Assembly: GCF_026151205.1 (NCBI RefSeq)
Contig: NC_087074.1
Span: forward strand, 1,178,001-1,242,000
Length of the DNA: 64,000 nucleotides
Source: Bolinopsis microptera
Taxonomy: Eukaryota; Ctenophora; Tentaculata; Lobata; Bolinopsidae
Reading direction: 5' to 3'
The notes under the pieces were generated by a model that was given only the letters and a program-made list of their open reading frames with translations, did not search any database and was not told the DNA's origin. This document shows, one piece after another, positions 48,740-58,884 of this stretch. Each line of letters opens with the position of its first letter. The first letter of the stretch is position 1. A program made the position numbers and the translations under genes.

Positions 48740-49363
48740 CGTGGGGACCTTACAGAAGCTTTTAAATTAACAAGTGGTTTGACTGATTATGGATCAGGGA
48801 TGTTTAGAATTATAGCAGGTCTTAATCTTGTTGCAAGCAATAGATGTAGTAGAAGTTAAACTAAAATCAAGAATGTCCAGAAGTCTTCTCTCCCGGAACG
48901 AGTTATTCCATATTGGAACAAACTCCCTCCGGATGTCAAGAACTCTGTGACAGTTTTAGGCTTTAAAATTAAATTAGAAGGAATTAAGAAAGATATGATT
49001 TCTGGAAGTATTACAAATGATTGCTTTTTTTGGAATGTTTCTAATGAAGTTTTAGTAAGAATTGAGGGAGCAAGTTATGTCAGTAATAAAGTGAAACATA
49101 ACGATTATCTTTGGTTTCATCATTATTTGGCAAAGAAGCATTTTATCAACCTTTATTCCACTTGGAAGTTTGATTTTTAGGTTTTTAAAATAGGATAAAG
49201 TTTTGATACATTTTTTTTAAATATTGTATTTGATAAATATTTAATGTTGGTGGGGAAATGTATATTATATATTTTTAAATGTTTATTATATATTTTTTCA
49301 CATAGTGATGATGATGTGATGTCATAAATTTTACTTTACTTTACTTAACCTAACTTTACTTAA
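48740..49363 (+). mobile_element. LINE 3' end with (TTTAC)n tail, copy 1
   Basis: The translated frame contains the typical C-terminal stretch of LINE reverse transcriptase proteins: LPERVIPYWNKLPPDV then a Lys-rich helix and NDCFFWNVSNEVLVRIEGA, ending LYSTWKFDF at 49180. A 3' UTR follows, ending GATGATGATGTGATGTCATA and a TTTACTTTACTTTACTT tail. It is 5'-truncated. A relative lies inverted at 57530-57925. Confidence 0.8.
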
Positions 49364-50348
49364 CCATTTGTATTACAGCCATACTGTATTTGTATTACAG
49401 CCCTACTGAGATGTAACAACTGTCAACGAAATGCAAATTGGTATCATATCATCACTTATACTGTATATATGCAGAATTCCCCGTTCTCATAAGAAAGAGA
49501 GGAACATAGTCACAAAGACAATTTAAACTCAATACCTTGCTTAACTTACACTATGCACCACCACTATCGAGCCAGTCTAACGATCGAAAGAACGTAATCG
49601 ATGTTTGGATGAAAGGGGGGGGGGGGGGGGTAGGGGGTTGCCGAATTCCAAATGACATTGAATCTTGTCATGGTATCAACTCATTCAGTACACATGACAC
49701 ATGTGACATATACAGGAGCGTACTGTTAATTGTATCAATATAGGATTTTAAAATTTATATTCAAAATCTAAAATGCAGCATGCAGTCCCAGGAAACCTTA
49801 CTAGCTAAGTAAACATGAATTGCGCCCGTTAGACCATAGGCGGACCATGTGCATCAGTTTAGAGTTCGAATTGTAATCAAATTTACACAGCAATAGTAAA
49901 TAATTTAGAGATGCTTCGATCAGCTGGGTAGGACATTCAAATGTCAAACAGTATATATACAATAAAGTAATTCAAGTGTTGCAATTGGCAGAGCACAATA
50001 CAGAGGTAACGGAAATTGTCCACTGCTACCAATATTATATAATATGAAGTATCAAAAATCAAATATATACACAACTACTCCATCATAGGGGCAGGGATGA
50101 GGTTATAAGAAACTTCTGATAGTGGTTTCTCATATTTGCTGTCCATTTTTTTCCCTCTGGAAAGTAAAAGAGATAAAAACTTCCGGTTTTTTGCAAAATT
50201 TTCACCGTGTAAAAATAAAGTTTCCTCCTCAGGAGGAAAATTAGGGACATTGTAGATTTTGAGTTATCTCAAAATCTCCAGAATAGTTTTACTTTGGGCC
50301 GATCAAAATTTAATACGGTAATTGAAAATTATAAATAAAATGGCATAA
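49364..50348. other. Region between LINE end and the pogo-type transposon
   Basis: No gene. It has 16 consecutive G at 49615-49630. The segment at 49960-50040 (TTGCAATTGGCAGAGCACAA, then CCACTGCTACCAATA) is repeated, in part twice, at 62640-62715, so it is a dispersed repeat. The last 200 bases are AT-rich. Confidence 0.6.
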
Positions 50349-51588
50349 TACCTTAGTTCCCAAAAATTTGTGTGCCATTATATTGAGCACAATTTATTTG
50401 AGCCCCAAAAATTTGGGCAGAAAATTTGAACTCATTTGGGCGACCAAAAATTTGGGCACAAATTCTTCGAAAAATGAACGATTTTCCACTAAAATTTCAG
50501 TTACATATTTGCCTTAGTTCATTACTATTCCTTATTATTCCAGTCATTTTGCTTTCAATTTTAGGCATGTAGGTGGTAGTCTGAGTTGTTTCACATTATG
50601 AAATTTACGATCTGCCCAGTAACTACTAAAAAATACAGTGATGATGGCACAGTACAAAATGATAGATATTCAATAGTGATATTTAGTCTCTCAATCAGAT
50701 AGTTTAGTCTGCTTACACTCAGCATATCTTATCATACCCCTTTCACATACAATTATCATTACGACGCCTCACCAGATGGTCGAAAGGTTTGGAAGAAAAT
50801 TAGAAGGTTTACATCATGATCTATTAAACTAAGCGGCACATACGCTTAGCTTTGGGGGAAACAAAGGTGTACATAATTGTGTGTAGCGAACTACTGTAAA
50901 CCCGGACCAAAGGTCAAGTCTAATATTAATTAACCAGACATATCACATTCTTTGAACTACAGTTACGTGGAATGCTTGTTGCTTGCTGTGATATCAGATA
51001 AAGTCATGGATGCAGGAGCACCTGCAGGAGACATTAACCAGCTGTGAAAAGGGACAGGGGCTGTCCAGCAGTCCAGCGACCACAGCCTGTACGTGACTGC
51101 AAAGCGTAGTATGATGACGTTTGCATCACGTGACAAGCGCATCCGTGCACGTGACCCTTCCTCACGCTACTACGTCACGCCTCACAGCGCGGCAACTCAG
51201 AAATCCCTCGTTTGGCTGTCAGTTTAACTGGCAGATTCGCCTACCTGATCCTTGTACTCCTCGAGATGAACTCCGCGTTTCGACTGCCTTGTTAATTGTT
51301 TGCTGAGTTTCTATAATCGTTTCCAATTTTAATTAGCTGAGTTGCTATCATTCTGTCTCAAATTTTTTACATTTTTATTTGAAAACCCAATATAGTCAAT
51401 ACAGTATAACTTTTGCAATGAACGTTGACCAATGAATAAAACGTTATTTATAGTTTAAGACTATACTGTACTAGGGTCTGTTGATAAGAAGGTTCCGATT
51501 AACTGTAACTTCGAAATTGTTTTAAAACGCCAAATTCGTTGATTATTACATATTCATCTATTACTACTAGTAGGTTGCTCTGGGTTTC

Positions 51589-52194
51589 ATGGCGGTAACT
51601 GTTGGCGACAGTGAGGGGCTAGCCACGTCATTCAGTTGCATAATTGGGAGCAGAGGATTCCACGAATACAAAGACTCGACTTGGAAAACACCATCACTGT
51701 TAGACAATCTATCTCTGTTGCCTCAGCCAGACAATCCTGAGGATAAGCATGCTGTCGCAGTAGTCAGAGGAGCTCTTAAAGTTGTTGTAGGGCACCTACC
51801 TCGTGAAATTTCCCGACAATGTTTCTGGTTTTTAAAATTAGGTGGTTGGGCGACAGCTAAGCTGCACAGTACTACGATTTATCAGAGCCCCATCGCCCTG
51901 AGAGGATTGGAACTTTTATTGGAGATAAATTTTTTCATTGATCACACCAAGTCCAACATTCTTGCCAGACTGAAAGATCACATTAAAGTCAACTATAATC
52001 GTCCTAAGGACCCCCAAAGGGTTTGCAAGAAGCGGAAGAAAAATGATGAGAGCTCAAAGCCTGTGTTGTTGGACATTCCATCTGGAAGCGATACTGAAGA
52101 GAGAAACGACGAGGAAGATGGTTCTCCGACTGAGGCTGATTCAATATTTGACTTTGATCTGGAGCTTGACGATGTAATTGAACTACCAGAGTAA
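51589..52194 (+). CDS. HIRAN-domain accessory protein of the transposon, 201 residues
   Basis: Complete ORF with ATG at 51589. Residues of about 15-115 show the HIRAN pattern: an N-terminal strand (FSCIIGSRGFHEY), then LLPQPDNPEDKHAVAVV and VVVGHLPREISRQ, the family hallmark PxNxxDxxAV...GxLPRE. In HLTF/Rad5-type helicases HIRAN grips 3' ends of single-stranded DNA at stalled forks. A basic KKRKKND patch near residue 147 could be a nuclear signal, and the C-terminus is strongly acidic (SDTEERNDEEDG). The protein is stand-alone, without helicase or nuclease. It sits 458 bases before the transposase, in the same orientation and within the same terminal repeats, so it probably serves the element. 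The role is inferred. Confidence 0.8.
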   Translation: MAVTVGDSEGLATSFSCIIGSRGFHEYKDSTWKTPSLLDNLSLLPQPDNPEDKHAVAVVRGALKVVVGHLPREISRQCFWFLKLGGWATAKLHSTTIYQSPIALRGLELLLEINFFIDHTKSNILARLKDHIKVNYNRPKDPQRVCKKRKKNDESSKPVLLDIPSGSDTEERNDEEDGSPTEADSIFDFDLELDDVIELPE

Positions 52195-52652
52195 ATGTTA
52201 TTCAAACTGCTCGATATTTCAATGATATATTTATATTCTTTGGCTGCAAATTTTTAACAATTTTTTGTGGTTATGGCCTGGGAAAAATGGTTCTAGTTCT
52301 ACGAGATTAAAATATTGAAGGGTTTCCATTTAATATCACCAGTCACCAGTGTGCGTTGAATTTTCTAAAATTTTATGTTAACTTCTGTTTAGTGTTTATG
52401 GCCTGCTATGCTAGCGCTACCTAGGATGAGAATTGTTCAAATTGTTTTGAATCCTTTGTTCAACTTCATAATGTTTATCCATCGAAGTATCAAGTTTATT
52501 TTAAACTGGCTTTAATTTGATCCTTTGCTGACCCTGATCAGATCAACTGAATTTCAATTACGATCCCTTCAAAAGTTTCAAATTTCTTGATATACCGAAG
52601 TTGTGAAAATCACTTCACAACATAATTATGTCCCGGTGCTAATCCTCAGTAA

Positions 52653-54122
52653 TTGTCAGGTATGGACATAAGAAGCTTTTTTCAACCCTCCCCAACCGTG
52701 GTTAGTTCATCTGCTTCCATCAACCTTTCTGCTGACGAGGCTACCTTGATAAACCAATGTATAGGAAACAATCTGACGAAGTCTACACACACCAGATGGA
52801 CTGATGAACAACGGCTTGAGATTGGGGAGTACGCATCTCATCCCGATCGTAGTCATGACGATATATTGAAGAAGTTCAGGGTGAAGTACCCTTCCTTAAC
52901 AAGACAGACTGCAGCAAACTTCAGGAAGGTCTATCTAGCACATCAAGAGAAACTAGCTGCCGTAGTGCTCGCCAATCCCGACATTGATGTTACCAAAGTG
53001 AAGATCCCTACACTGAAGAAGCAAGGACGCCCAACAGTCTTGCCAACGGCTGTTATGGACTTTTGCGTTGGGTTGATAGACAGTCTTCGTATGAAAGGAG
53101 CTGTGATAAGTGCAAGTGTGATCCGGGGAATCATCGTCGGGGCTTTGGAAGCTCGTTTTCCAGATTTGTTGGATAGGGACAGTATAGAGTACTGTCATGT
53201 GAGACAGATTCTTTACCACTATCAGAAAACCCGCCCTAAACTCGTCAGACGTAGAGCAACAACTGCGAAGCTTCCTGTACCCGAGGGTATGCTCAAAGAG
53301 ATCAAACTTAGCTTTCAACGGGAGATTCATCCGCTGGTCAAGGATCACAGCATACCAGATTCATTGGTAATTAATCACGACCAGACTCCTCTAACTTACG
53401 TTTGTGTCAGTAGCAACACCTTGGCACCGAAAGGTGCTAAAGTTATCGGCGTCAGTGGGACTAAGGATAAGAGACAGATTACGGGTAACTTTGCTGTTAC
53501 GTTGTCGGGAGAATTCTTGCCTGTTCAGATAATCTATCAGGGTAAAACAAAGCGTTGTGAGCCTAAATTCACGTTCCCATCCAGCTTCCATGTTACCCAT
53601 ACCCACAACCATTGGTCTAATACCCTGACCAGTGTCCAGTTCTTTGAGAAAATCCTTCTTCCCCACATAGAATCAGTTCGAGCCTCCATCAACAACCCTG
53701 AGCAGAAAGCGCTACTGATATCAGATGTGTTTCGGGCCCAACACACACAGACACTAAAAGATCTGATGACAGCCAACAACTGCATCCTACAGAAAGTTCC
53801 AGCTAATATGACCCATCATCTACAGCCCCTGGACATATCTATCAATGGACTGGCTAAGAAATTCATGCGCAATAAGTACGAAGATTGGTACGCGAAAAAC
53901 ATAGTGTGTCAGCTCAATGGAGGAGTTTCATCAGACAATGTGAAAATTGATACCCGCTTGACAGTGATCCGTGAAGTACACGCTCGTTGGATCAACGAAC
54001 TTTTTGTATATTTAAAAGGGAGGCCAGATGAAATAAGGAAAGGCTTTGAAAAGTCGGGTATAACTGATGCTTGTAGATCAGACTTTACGGTGGATGATAA
54101 TCCATTTGCAGATCTTGTTTAA
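52653..54122 (+). CDS. pogo/Tigger-like transposase, DD35D, 489 residues
   Basis: Complete ORF. The N-terminal 30-130 region is helical and likely DNA-binding (TRWTDEQRLEIGEYASHP, then LTRQTAANFRKVYLAHQEKL). A linker KKQGRPTVLP and a second helix bundle resembling the CENP-B-type HTH follow. The DDE_1 catalytic core has Asp in VINHDQTPL (about residue 242), Asp in LLISDVFRAQHT (about 356) and Asp in HHLQPLDISING (about 392), with 35 residues between the last two by my count. The enzyme would cut and paste the element at TA sites. Length is usual for the family. The start could also be the in-frame Met two codons in; no intron is needed. Confidence 0.92.
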   Translation: MSGMDIRSFFQPSPTVVSSSASINLSADEATLINQCIGNNLTKSTHTRWTDEQRLEIGEYASHPDRSHDDILKKFRVKYPSLTRQTAANFRKVYLAHQEKLAAVVLANPDIDVTKVKIPTLKKQGRPTVLPTAVMDFCVGLIDSLRMKGAVISASVIRGIIVGALEARFPDLLDRDSIEYCHVRQILYHYQKTRPKLVRRRATTAKLPVPEGMLKEIKLSFQREIHPLVKDHSIPDSLVINHDQTPLTYVCVSSNTLAPKGAKVIGVSGTKDKRQITGNFAVTLSGEFLPVQIIYQGKTKRCEPKFTFPSSFHVTHTHNHWSNTLTSVQFFEKILLPHIESVRASINNPEQKALLISDVFRAQHTQTLKDLMTANNCILQKVPANMTHHLQPLDISINGLAKKFMRNKYEDWYAKNIVCQLNGGVSSDNVKIDTRLTVIREVHARWINELFVYLKGRPDEIRKGFEKSGITDACRSDFTVDDNPFADLV

Positions 54123-55571
54123 ATCTCCAGCTGCCGTACCTGTAGCCATTTCTTTTATTAGTAGCTGTTAACTATTCCAGTTATTTCTATTCATTTCAAA
54201 TATAAGCCTTTTTACTTGGTCAAGCCACAAATGACAGATTAGAAAACTAAAATTTCAAATATTATTTCACTTGAATATGAAGAAAAAGCCATCTTTCAAT
54301 AGATTTCAGGGCCACAGGCCAAATGCCAAAAGTTTGGTTAGCAAAAAATTTGGCAGACGGAAAAGATTTATGCAATTAATTTGGTCTGCAAAAAGTTTGG
54401 GCGAGAGGCCCGCTCAAATTTTTGGTCGCCCAAATTTTTGGGAATTAAGGTAAATAATAAATTATTCAAACATTATAAATCAAGAGGCTTGCATATAGCC
54501 GTGTACCTTTTTCGACTCCGTGGAGTCCCTGATGGACTTTTGTTTACTTTTGTTAATAATCGGACCAACCTTTCTTTCTCGAAACATGTATCCTATTGTA
54601 TTTCATTATAGTATTAAGATGTGAAGATATACTAGATATTACAACGAAATAGAGGTATACCAAATTGGCCCTTGATATGAACTATAACCGTGTTGATGGT
54701 TTTAAATTTTGTATGTTGTAAGCACTTTAGTTTGTGAAGCGTTTACTCCTCCCCCTCAGCAAGACAGCTAGATTATAGATTAATGATAATAATTGTCAAA
54801 TGTCGTTATATATTATATAACAGTTATAAATGTTCAATAGTTGTGGAGCGACTTCAAGAGTAGTGGTCCACAGGGGTCCGAAAAAGCCGTACAGGCACTT
54901 GGGTCCTTATCCTTGTCACTAATCTCAATTGGATTCGGTTTACACAAAGCATGAACATTTAGACGTACACATTGACACGATATTTATTAGAAAGCAAAAA
55001 GTATAAAATAATACGTGCGTGCGCGGCTTGAGCCGCGCCGCATAAGAACGGATGCGTGCAGGGGCTGGAGTACGCTTGTATGTAAATTAATGAAATGTTG
55101 CATTGTAAATATTTAGAATTGACGATATATTTTGATCTAAAAGTAAATTTTTACAAAGCTGGCTTTGGATTTAGGTAAGATTATAATTTATTTTTTTAAA
55201 AAACCACGGATAATTTTAAATTTATTTCTATTTGTCGTATAATCATAAACAATTTAATCATGTTTTAAGAATGCGCGGCTTTGGCGGCCAGTTATTGACT
55301 TATACATTAAATTGAATTTTAAATAGAAATGTGAATATATTAAAATTTAAAACTTTCAAAACGGAGGCTTATAAATATTATTATATTATGATTGTAAAAT
55401 AAAGGATAAAATTTTAAATTTGTTTCACTAAAATTTGTTTCACTATAATGAACATATTGACACGGGTGCAGAGTTGAGTCTGTACGGAACCTAATAGTTT
55501 CAGATCCTCGTTTAACTTAAAAACAAACAATACTTATCAATTTAACTAAAATAGATATTCAATTATACACA

Positions 55572-55640
55572 GGACAGTTTTTGGCAGTTCCAAATAATTA
55601 CTGATTATTCTGATTTTTGCTACAAACGATACTGCACTGA
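55572..55640 (+). repeat. Dispersed repeat copy
   Basis: The same 70-base unit as at 34431-34500 (inverted) and 30165-30214: AGTTTTTGGCAGTTCCAAAT then CTGATTATTCTGATTTTTGC. Just before it, 55515-55562 (ACAAACAATACTTATCAATT, AAATAGATATTCAA) matches 32724-32770, so the repeat family is longer than the core. Confidence 0.7.
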
Positions 55641-56273
55641 TATATACACATGATTGTCACAATGACCTTATATAAAAACAACCATTCAAAAAAAAAAAAA
55701 AAAAATTCAAAAAATCAATATATTTCCTATCTCAAATATTGGGAGAAACATTCGAAAATCAACCTTGGCCTTGTGGCTCCAAATTCAAATCTAAACTATT
55801 TATATCAACAAAGTTCTTTCTCGCACCTCTGTCTCCCAAATGGCATAATACATGATTGCAGGTTAAATTAACGAGATTGATATTTTAATTATTAATAACT
55901 TAATGATCATGACTTTTTTTTGAATTTACAGTTAAAAATAAAATTAATAATTCAAAAAGGGGGACTTGCCATAACACACAAGTTTGAATCTTGTAACAGT
56001 GCAGTAAGGGTGAGTCCTCATAAACTAAAGTTAAATGATAATATTCACTAGCTATATTATAACGAGCGTACTAAATCACTCTACAGTCGATCTTCGAGAT
56101 TGTTCTAAAAGGGCCCCCGACAGTTGAAACCAACTTCAATCGATGTATTTTCGGACGCTGATTCCGAATCACCCCCCATGACATAGGGTTAAAATGCTCC
56201 CCTGACGAGATATAGGCGAAAAACTGTCTCGATCACGTGATATGACCGTATAAGGAAGTTAGTCTAATTTCTC

Positions 56274-56332
56274 GTTAGGGTTAGGGTTTCAGCATATGCT
56301 TTTGTTAAGGATTGGGTTAGGGTTAGGGTTGG
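56274..56332 (+). repeat. Short interstitial TTAGGG repeats
   Basis: GTTAGGGTTAGGGTTTC at 56274-56290 and GGGTTAGGGTTAGGGTTGGG at 56313-56332, separated by 22 bases. TTAGGG is the usual metazoan telomere unit; at this length it is a degenerate interstitial site. Confidence 0.75.
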
Positions 56333-56689
56333 GATCAGATAAGAGGGTTAAGGTTTCGAATAGTCGTTCAGGACCAGCTAGAGAACGAGTTGAAAAAGTC
56401 ACGTGACAGTCGAGTGTAGAGTGATTAATTATCATCCATCTTATAACGATTTATGATAGTTACGATGTACAATACCGATTCTGAATTTGTCTCTAATATA
56501 AAAATTTTGAGACTTATTTTAATGCAGAAACAACAATGGTGTAAAGTGGGTTTTACTTGATTAACGATTAACAGTGTTGTCTTTAAAATACTTTGGCGCG
56601 GCCCAGCGGTGGATCGGATCGCGCTAATTAGATTTGGCAATAAACATTTTATAAATTGCATTCACAAAAAAATTTTAATTTTGTACAAT

Positions 56690-56730
56690 TATTAGTTCTT
56701 AAAAATTGTACCAATTTTTAAGAACTAATA
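56690..56730. repeat. Perfect 19-bp hairpin with 3-base loop
   Basis: The arm TATTAGTTCTTAAAAATTG, loop TAC, then the exact complement of the arm. It is AT-rich, with no T-run terminator or promoter nearby. Possible fold-back element core. Confidence 0.85.
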
Positions 56731-57529
56731 AAAGACTTGAATCCTGACTAAAGAATGGTGCGCGTTTAAATTTTTAAATTATCTTAGGCAAAACGCTGTA
56801 AATGAGCGCCGCGCAAGCTGGTTTTAAAATTGTTGTTTACACTTAAGTCAATTATATTAAATGAACTGAAGCATAAAAACAAATAATATATTTAGCACAC
56901 CAATACCGATGCGCAACGCTATTTTTATTTAAGCTTTTCAAGCTTCTTGTGATAGGAGCGAGCAAAAATAGCAAGTTAGGTAAATACAAAATAACAAACA
57001 ATCAATTGATATGATAATGAATGTTAAAATATAACGACGCTCGCGCTGCACTTTAATTAAAACATTATTCAAATGTTCTAGCAGTCTGCTGGTTTATAAA
57101 TGCTAAGTCAAATTTAACATTTGCATGATTTTACAAGTGATTGATAACATTTTAAATGTGGTACCAGGAATAGGAAAACAAATTTAGGAAAACAAATTTA
57201 AATTTTGGTATTTATTAATAACAATCAAAACATATCATATCATAAAAATAAAGCCGCGCGTTGGTTGACTGCCTCAGTAAGGTGAATAATTTAAGTTTGA
57301 AGGTGCCCTGCGCATTTACAAAACCATATGCGGCGATCACATATTCACGAGGACCTGTGAGCGCCAAAATTAATTTAAAGTTTCTAGAAATCATACATCA
57401 CTACGAGTTACTCATGCTTTTGGATTATAAGAGTGCGGATTGTCAGGTATTTCATTCATTCATACTTAATCGGTTTAAAGCTGTATATTTAGAACTCACT
57501 ATTGTTTAAACTACGAAAGCAGAACGTAG

Positions 57530-57925
57530 ATAGTAAAGTAAAGTAAAGTAAAAATTATGACATAACATCATCACTAATGTCTACAAAGTATCATCACACT
57601 ACATGGAAAAATAACTATTTCTTCATCAAATTTAAAGGTAATAATTTATCAAATATTAATCATGAATAAAAACAACATTACAAAATTTAATTTATTCATA
57701 CTTCCCAGTGGAGTAAAGATTTATAAAACGTTTCTTTGCTACATAAGGATGGAACCACAGATAATCATCGTGTTTTTCCTTATTACTGATATAACTGGTA
57801 CCTTCAATTCTTGTTAAAACTTCTTTCGAAACATTCCAAAAATGAAAGTCATTTACAATACATTTATAAATCATATTCTTTTTAAAACTTTCCAATCCAA
57901 TTTTAAAAAAGAGATATATGGACAA
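57530..57925 (-). mobile_element. LINE 3' end with (TTTAC)n tail, copy 2
   Basis: Minus-strand relative of the LINE at 48740. The peptide FHFWNVSKEVLTRIEGTSYI and the terminal LYSTGKYE correspond to copy 1's C-terminus. The 3' end reads ATGATGTTATGTCATAA then TTTTTACTTTACTTTACTTT (plus strand GTAAAGTAAAGTAAAG at 57535). It is 5'-truncated at about 57925; identity to copy 1 is moderate, so the two insertions are not recent sisters. Confidence 0.8.
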
Positions 57926-58884
57926 TATACCGACGACAATACCAAGGACCCGAGTGCCGCATTGACTTTTCCGGATCCGTTTTTACCGAAGGCTTATCCA
58001 CCAGTTACTCATGCTGCATGTATAGTCTGATAATATTTTGTCTTATCTCTAGCAAGCATTCTGTAAATTGAAGTGTCGTATTTATTATAGAAGAGCCAGC
58101 CAACCTCCGCATTATAATCTTTTGTGTGCCAAGTTCGTTTATAAAATATAATCATATAATAAGATTGATCCAATAGTCTAAGATGAACGGTATATCATAG
58201 CTCATCGTTATTAAAATCCGAATGAATGAATTAATCAAGTAATGTTCCCTTTCAACACAACTAAACAACAAACAAATGCTTGCTCACCAGTGGTGACGCA
58301 ATTGTAGGGGCATGCAGTTGGTTCAGATAACTCTCACCCCGACGATGGCGTCTAGAAATTATCAAATTATGCATTTGCGCCATACTGGACACATTTGATA
58401 TTTATAATATTTTGTGGTTTGTAGAAATTAGTGTCATCTACAGTATAGCTTAACTGGCGAGCAAGCATCATCCCACTCGGCCGGGACGAAAATACCGAGT
58501 CCAATCACAGAAAGTTAACCAAAAGATAAAAATAACTGGTTCTTCTTTTGATTGGAGATGCTCATTAGTAATAATAATCTCAATAATCATAAAATTTACA
58601 CGATGGAAACAAGTTGAAAGAAAGAAACCCAGCATGAGCATTTTTAACAGCTTCTTCCTGACATCTCGATCATCGAACAGTTATGAGGACACTTCGAGGT
58701 AGAGAGAAGAAAAGTTTTGTTCTAAAGAAGCCATCAAATGAGCACATTAGTTATTGCTGGCCCCTTTTATGGCTGCCACCCGCTTCATGACCTTGATGCA
58801 GTTTGGTCCTGAGCCTCCTGTATTCAAGGAGACAAGAGGTTCAAGTAATCCTTTCTCAGTTTTCAAGACTTGATCTTGATAAAG
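57926..58884. other. Region before the GGGCAATTCCAC element
   Basis: No complete gene. On the minus strand at 58762-58905 a short frame reads DLYQDQVLKTEKGLLEPLVS then a Gly/Lys-rich end with MKRVAAIKG. It is interrupted by the DNA element at 58885 and was one sequence with 60481 onward before that insertion. Family unknown. Confidence 0.45.

Larger units (their letters stand above)
50351..54450 (+). mobile_element. Apparently intact pogo/Tigger-like DNA transposon with two genes
   Basis: The 20-bp terminal inverted repeats CCTTAGTTCCCAAAAATTTG (50351) and CAAATTTTTGGGAATTAAGG (to 54450) differ at one base. Each is flanked by TA, the target duplication of the Tc1/mariner superfamily. Subterminal copies of GACCAAAAATTTGGGC-like words at both ends look like transposase-binding sites. 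Inside are two complete same-strand ORFs: a HIRAN-type protein (51589-52194) and a DD35D transposase (52653-54122). The region 50900-51200 has CRE/E-box-like words (TGACGT, CACGTGAC) and may be the promoter. Whether it still moves cannot be judged from sequence alone. Confidence 0.93.
54453..57529. other. AT-rich region with no supported gene
   Basis: 3 kb dominated by A/T, with scattered GCGCGGC words (55022, 55274, 56597, 56808, 57253). It contains the interstitial TTAGGG patch, a perfect hairpin and a dispersed-repeat copy, listed separately. A short frame at 57261-57509 (beginning MVDCLSKVNNLSLKV) has no recognised family. Confidence 0.5.

Noticed and set aside
53391-53785. Antisense frames of 80-130 residues inside the transposase
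   Set aside because: They are shadows of the transposase gene, with no family resemblance.
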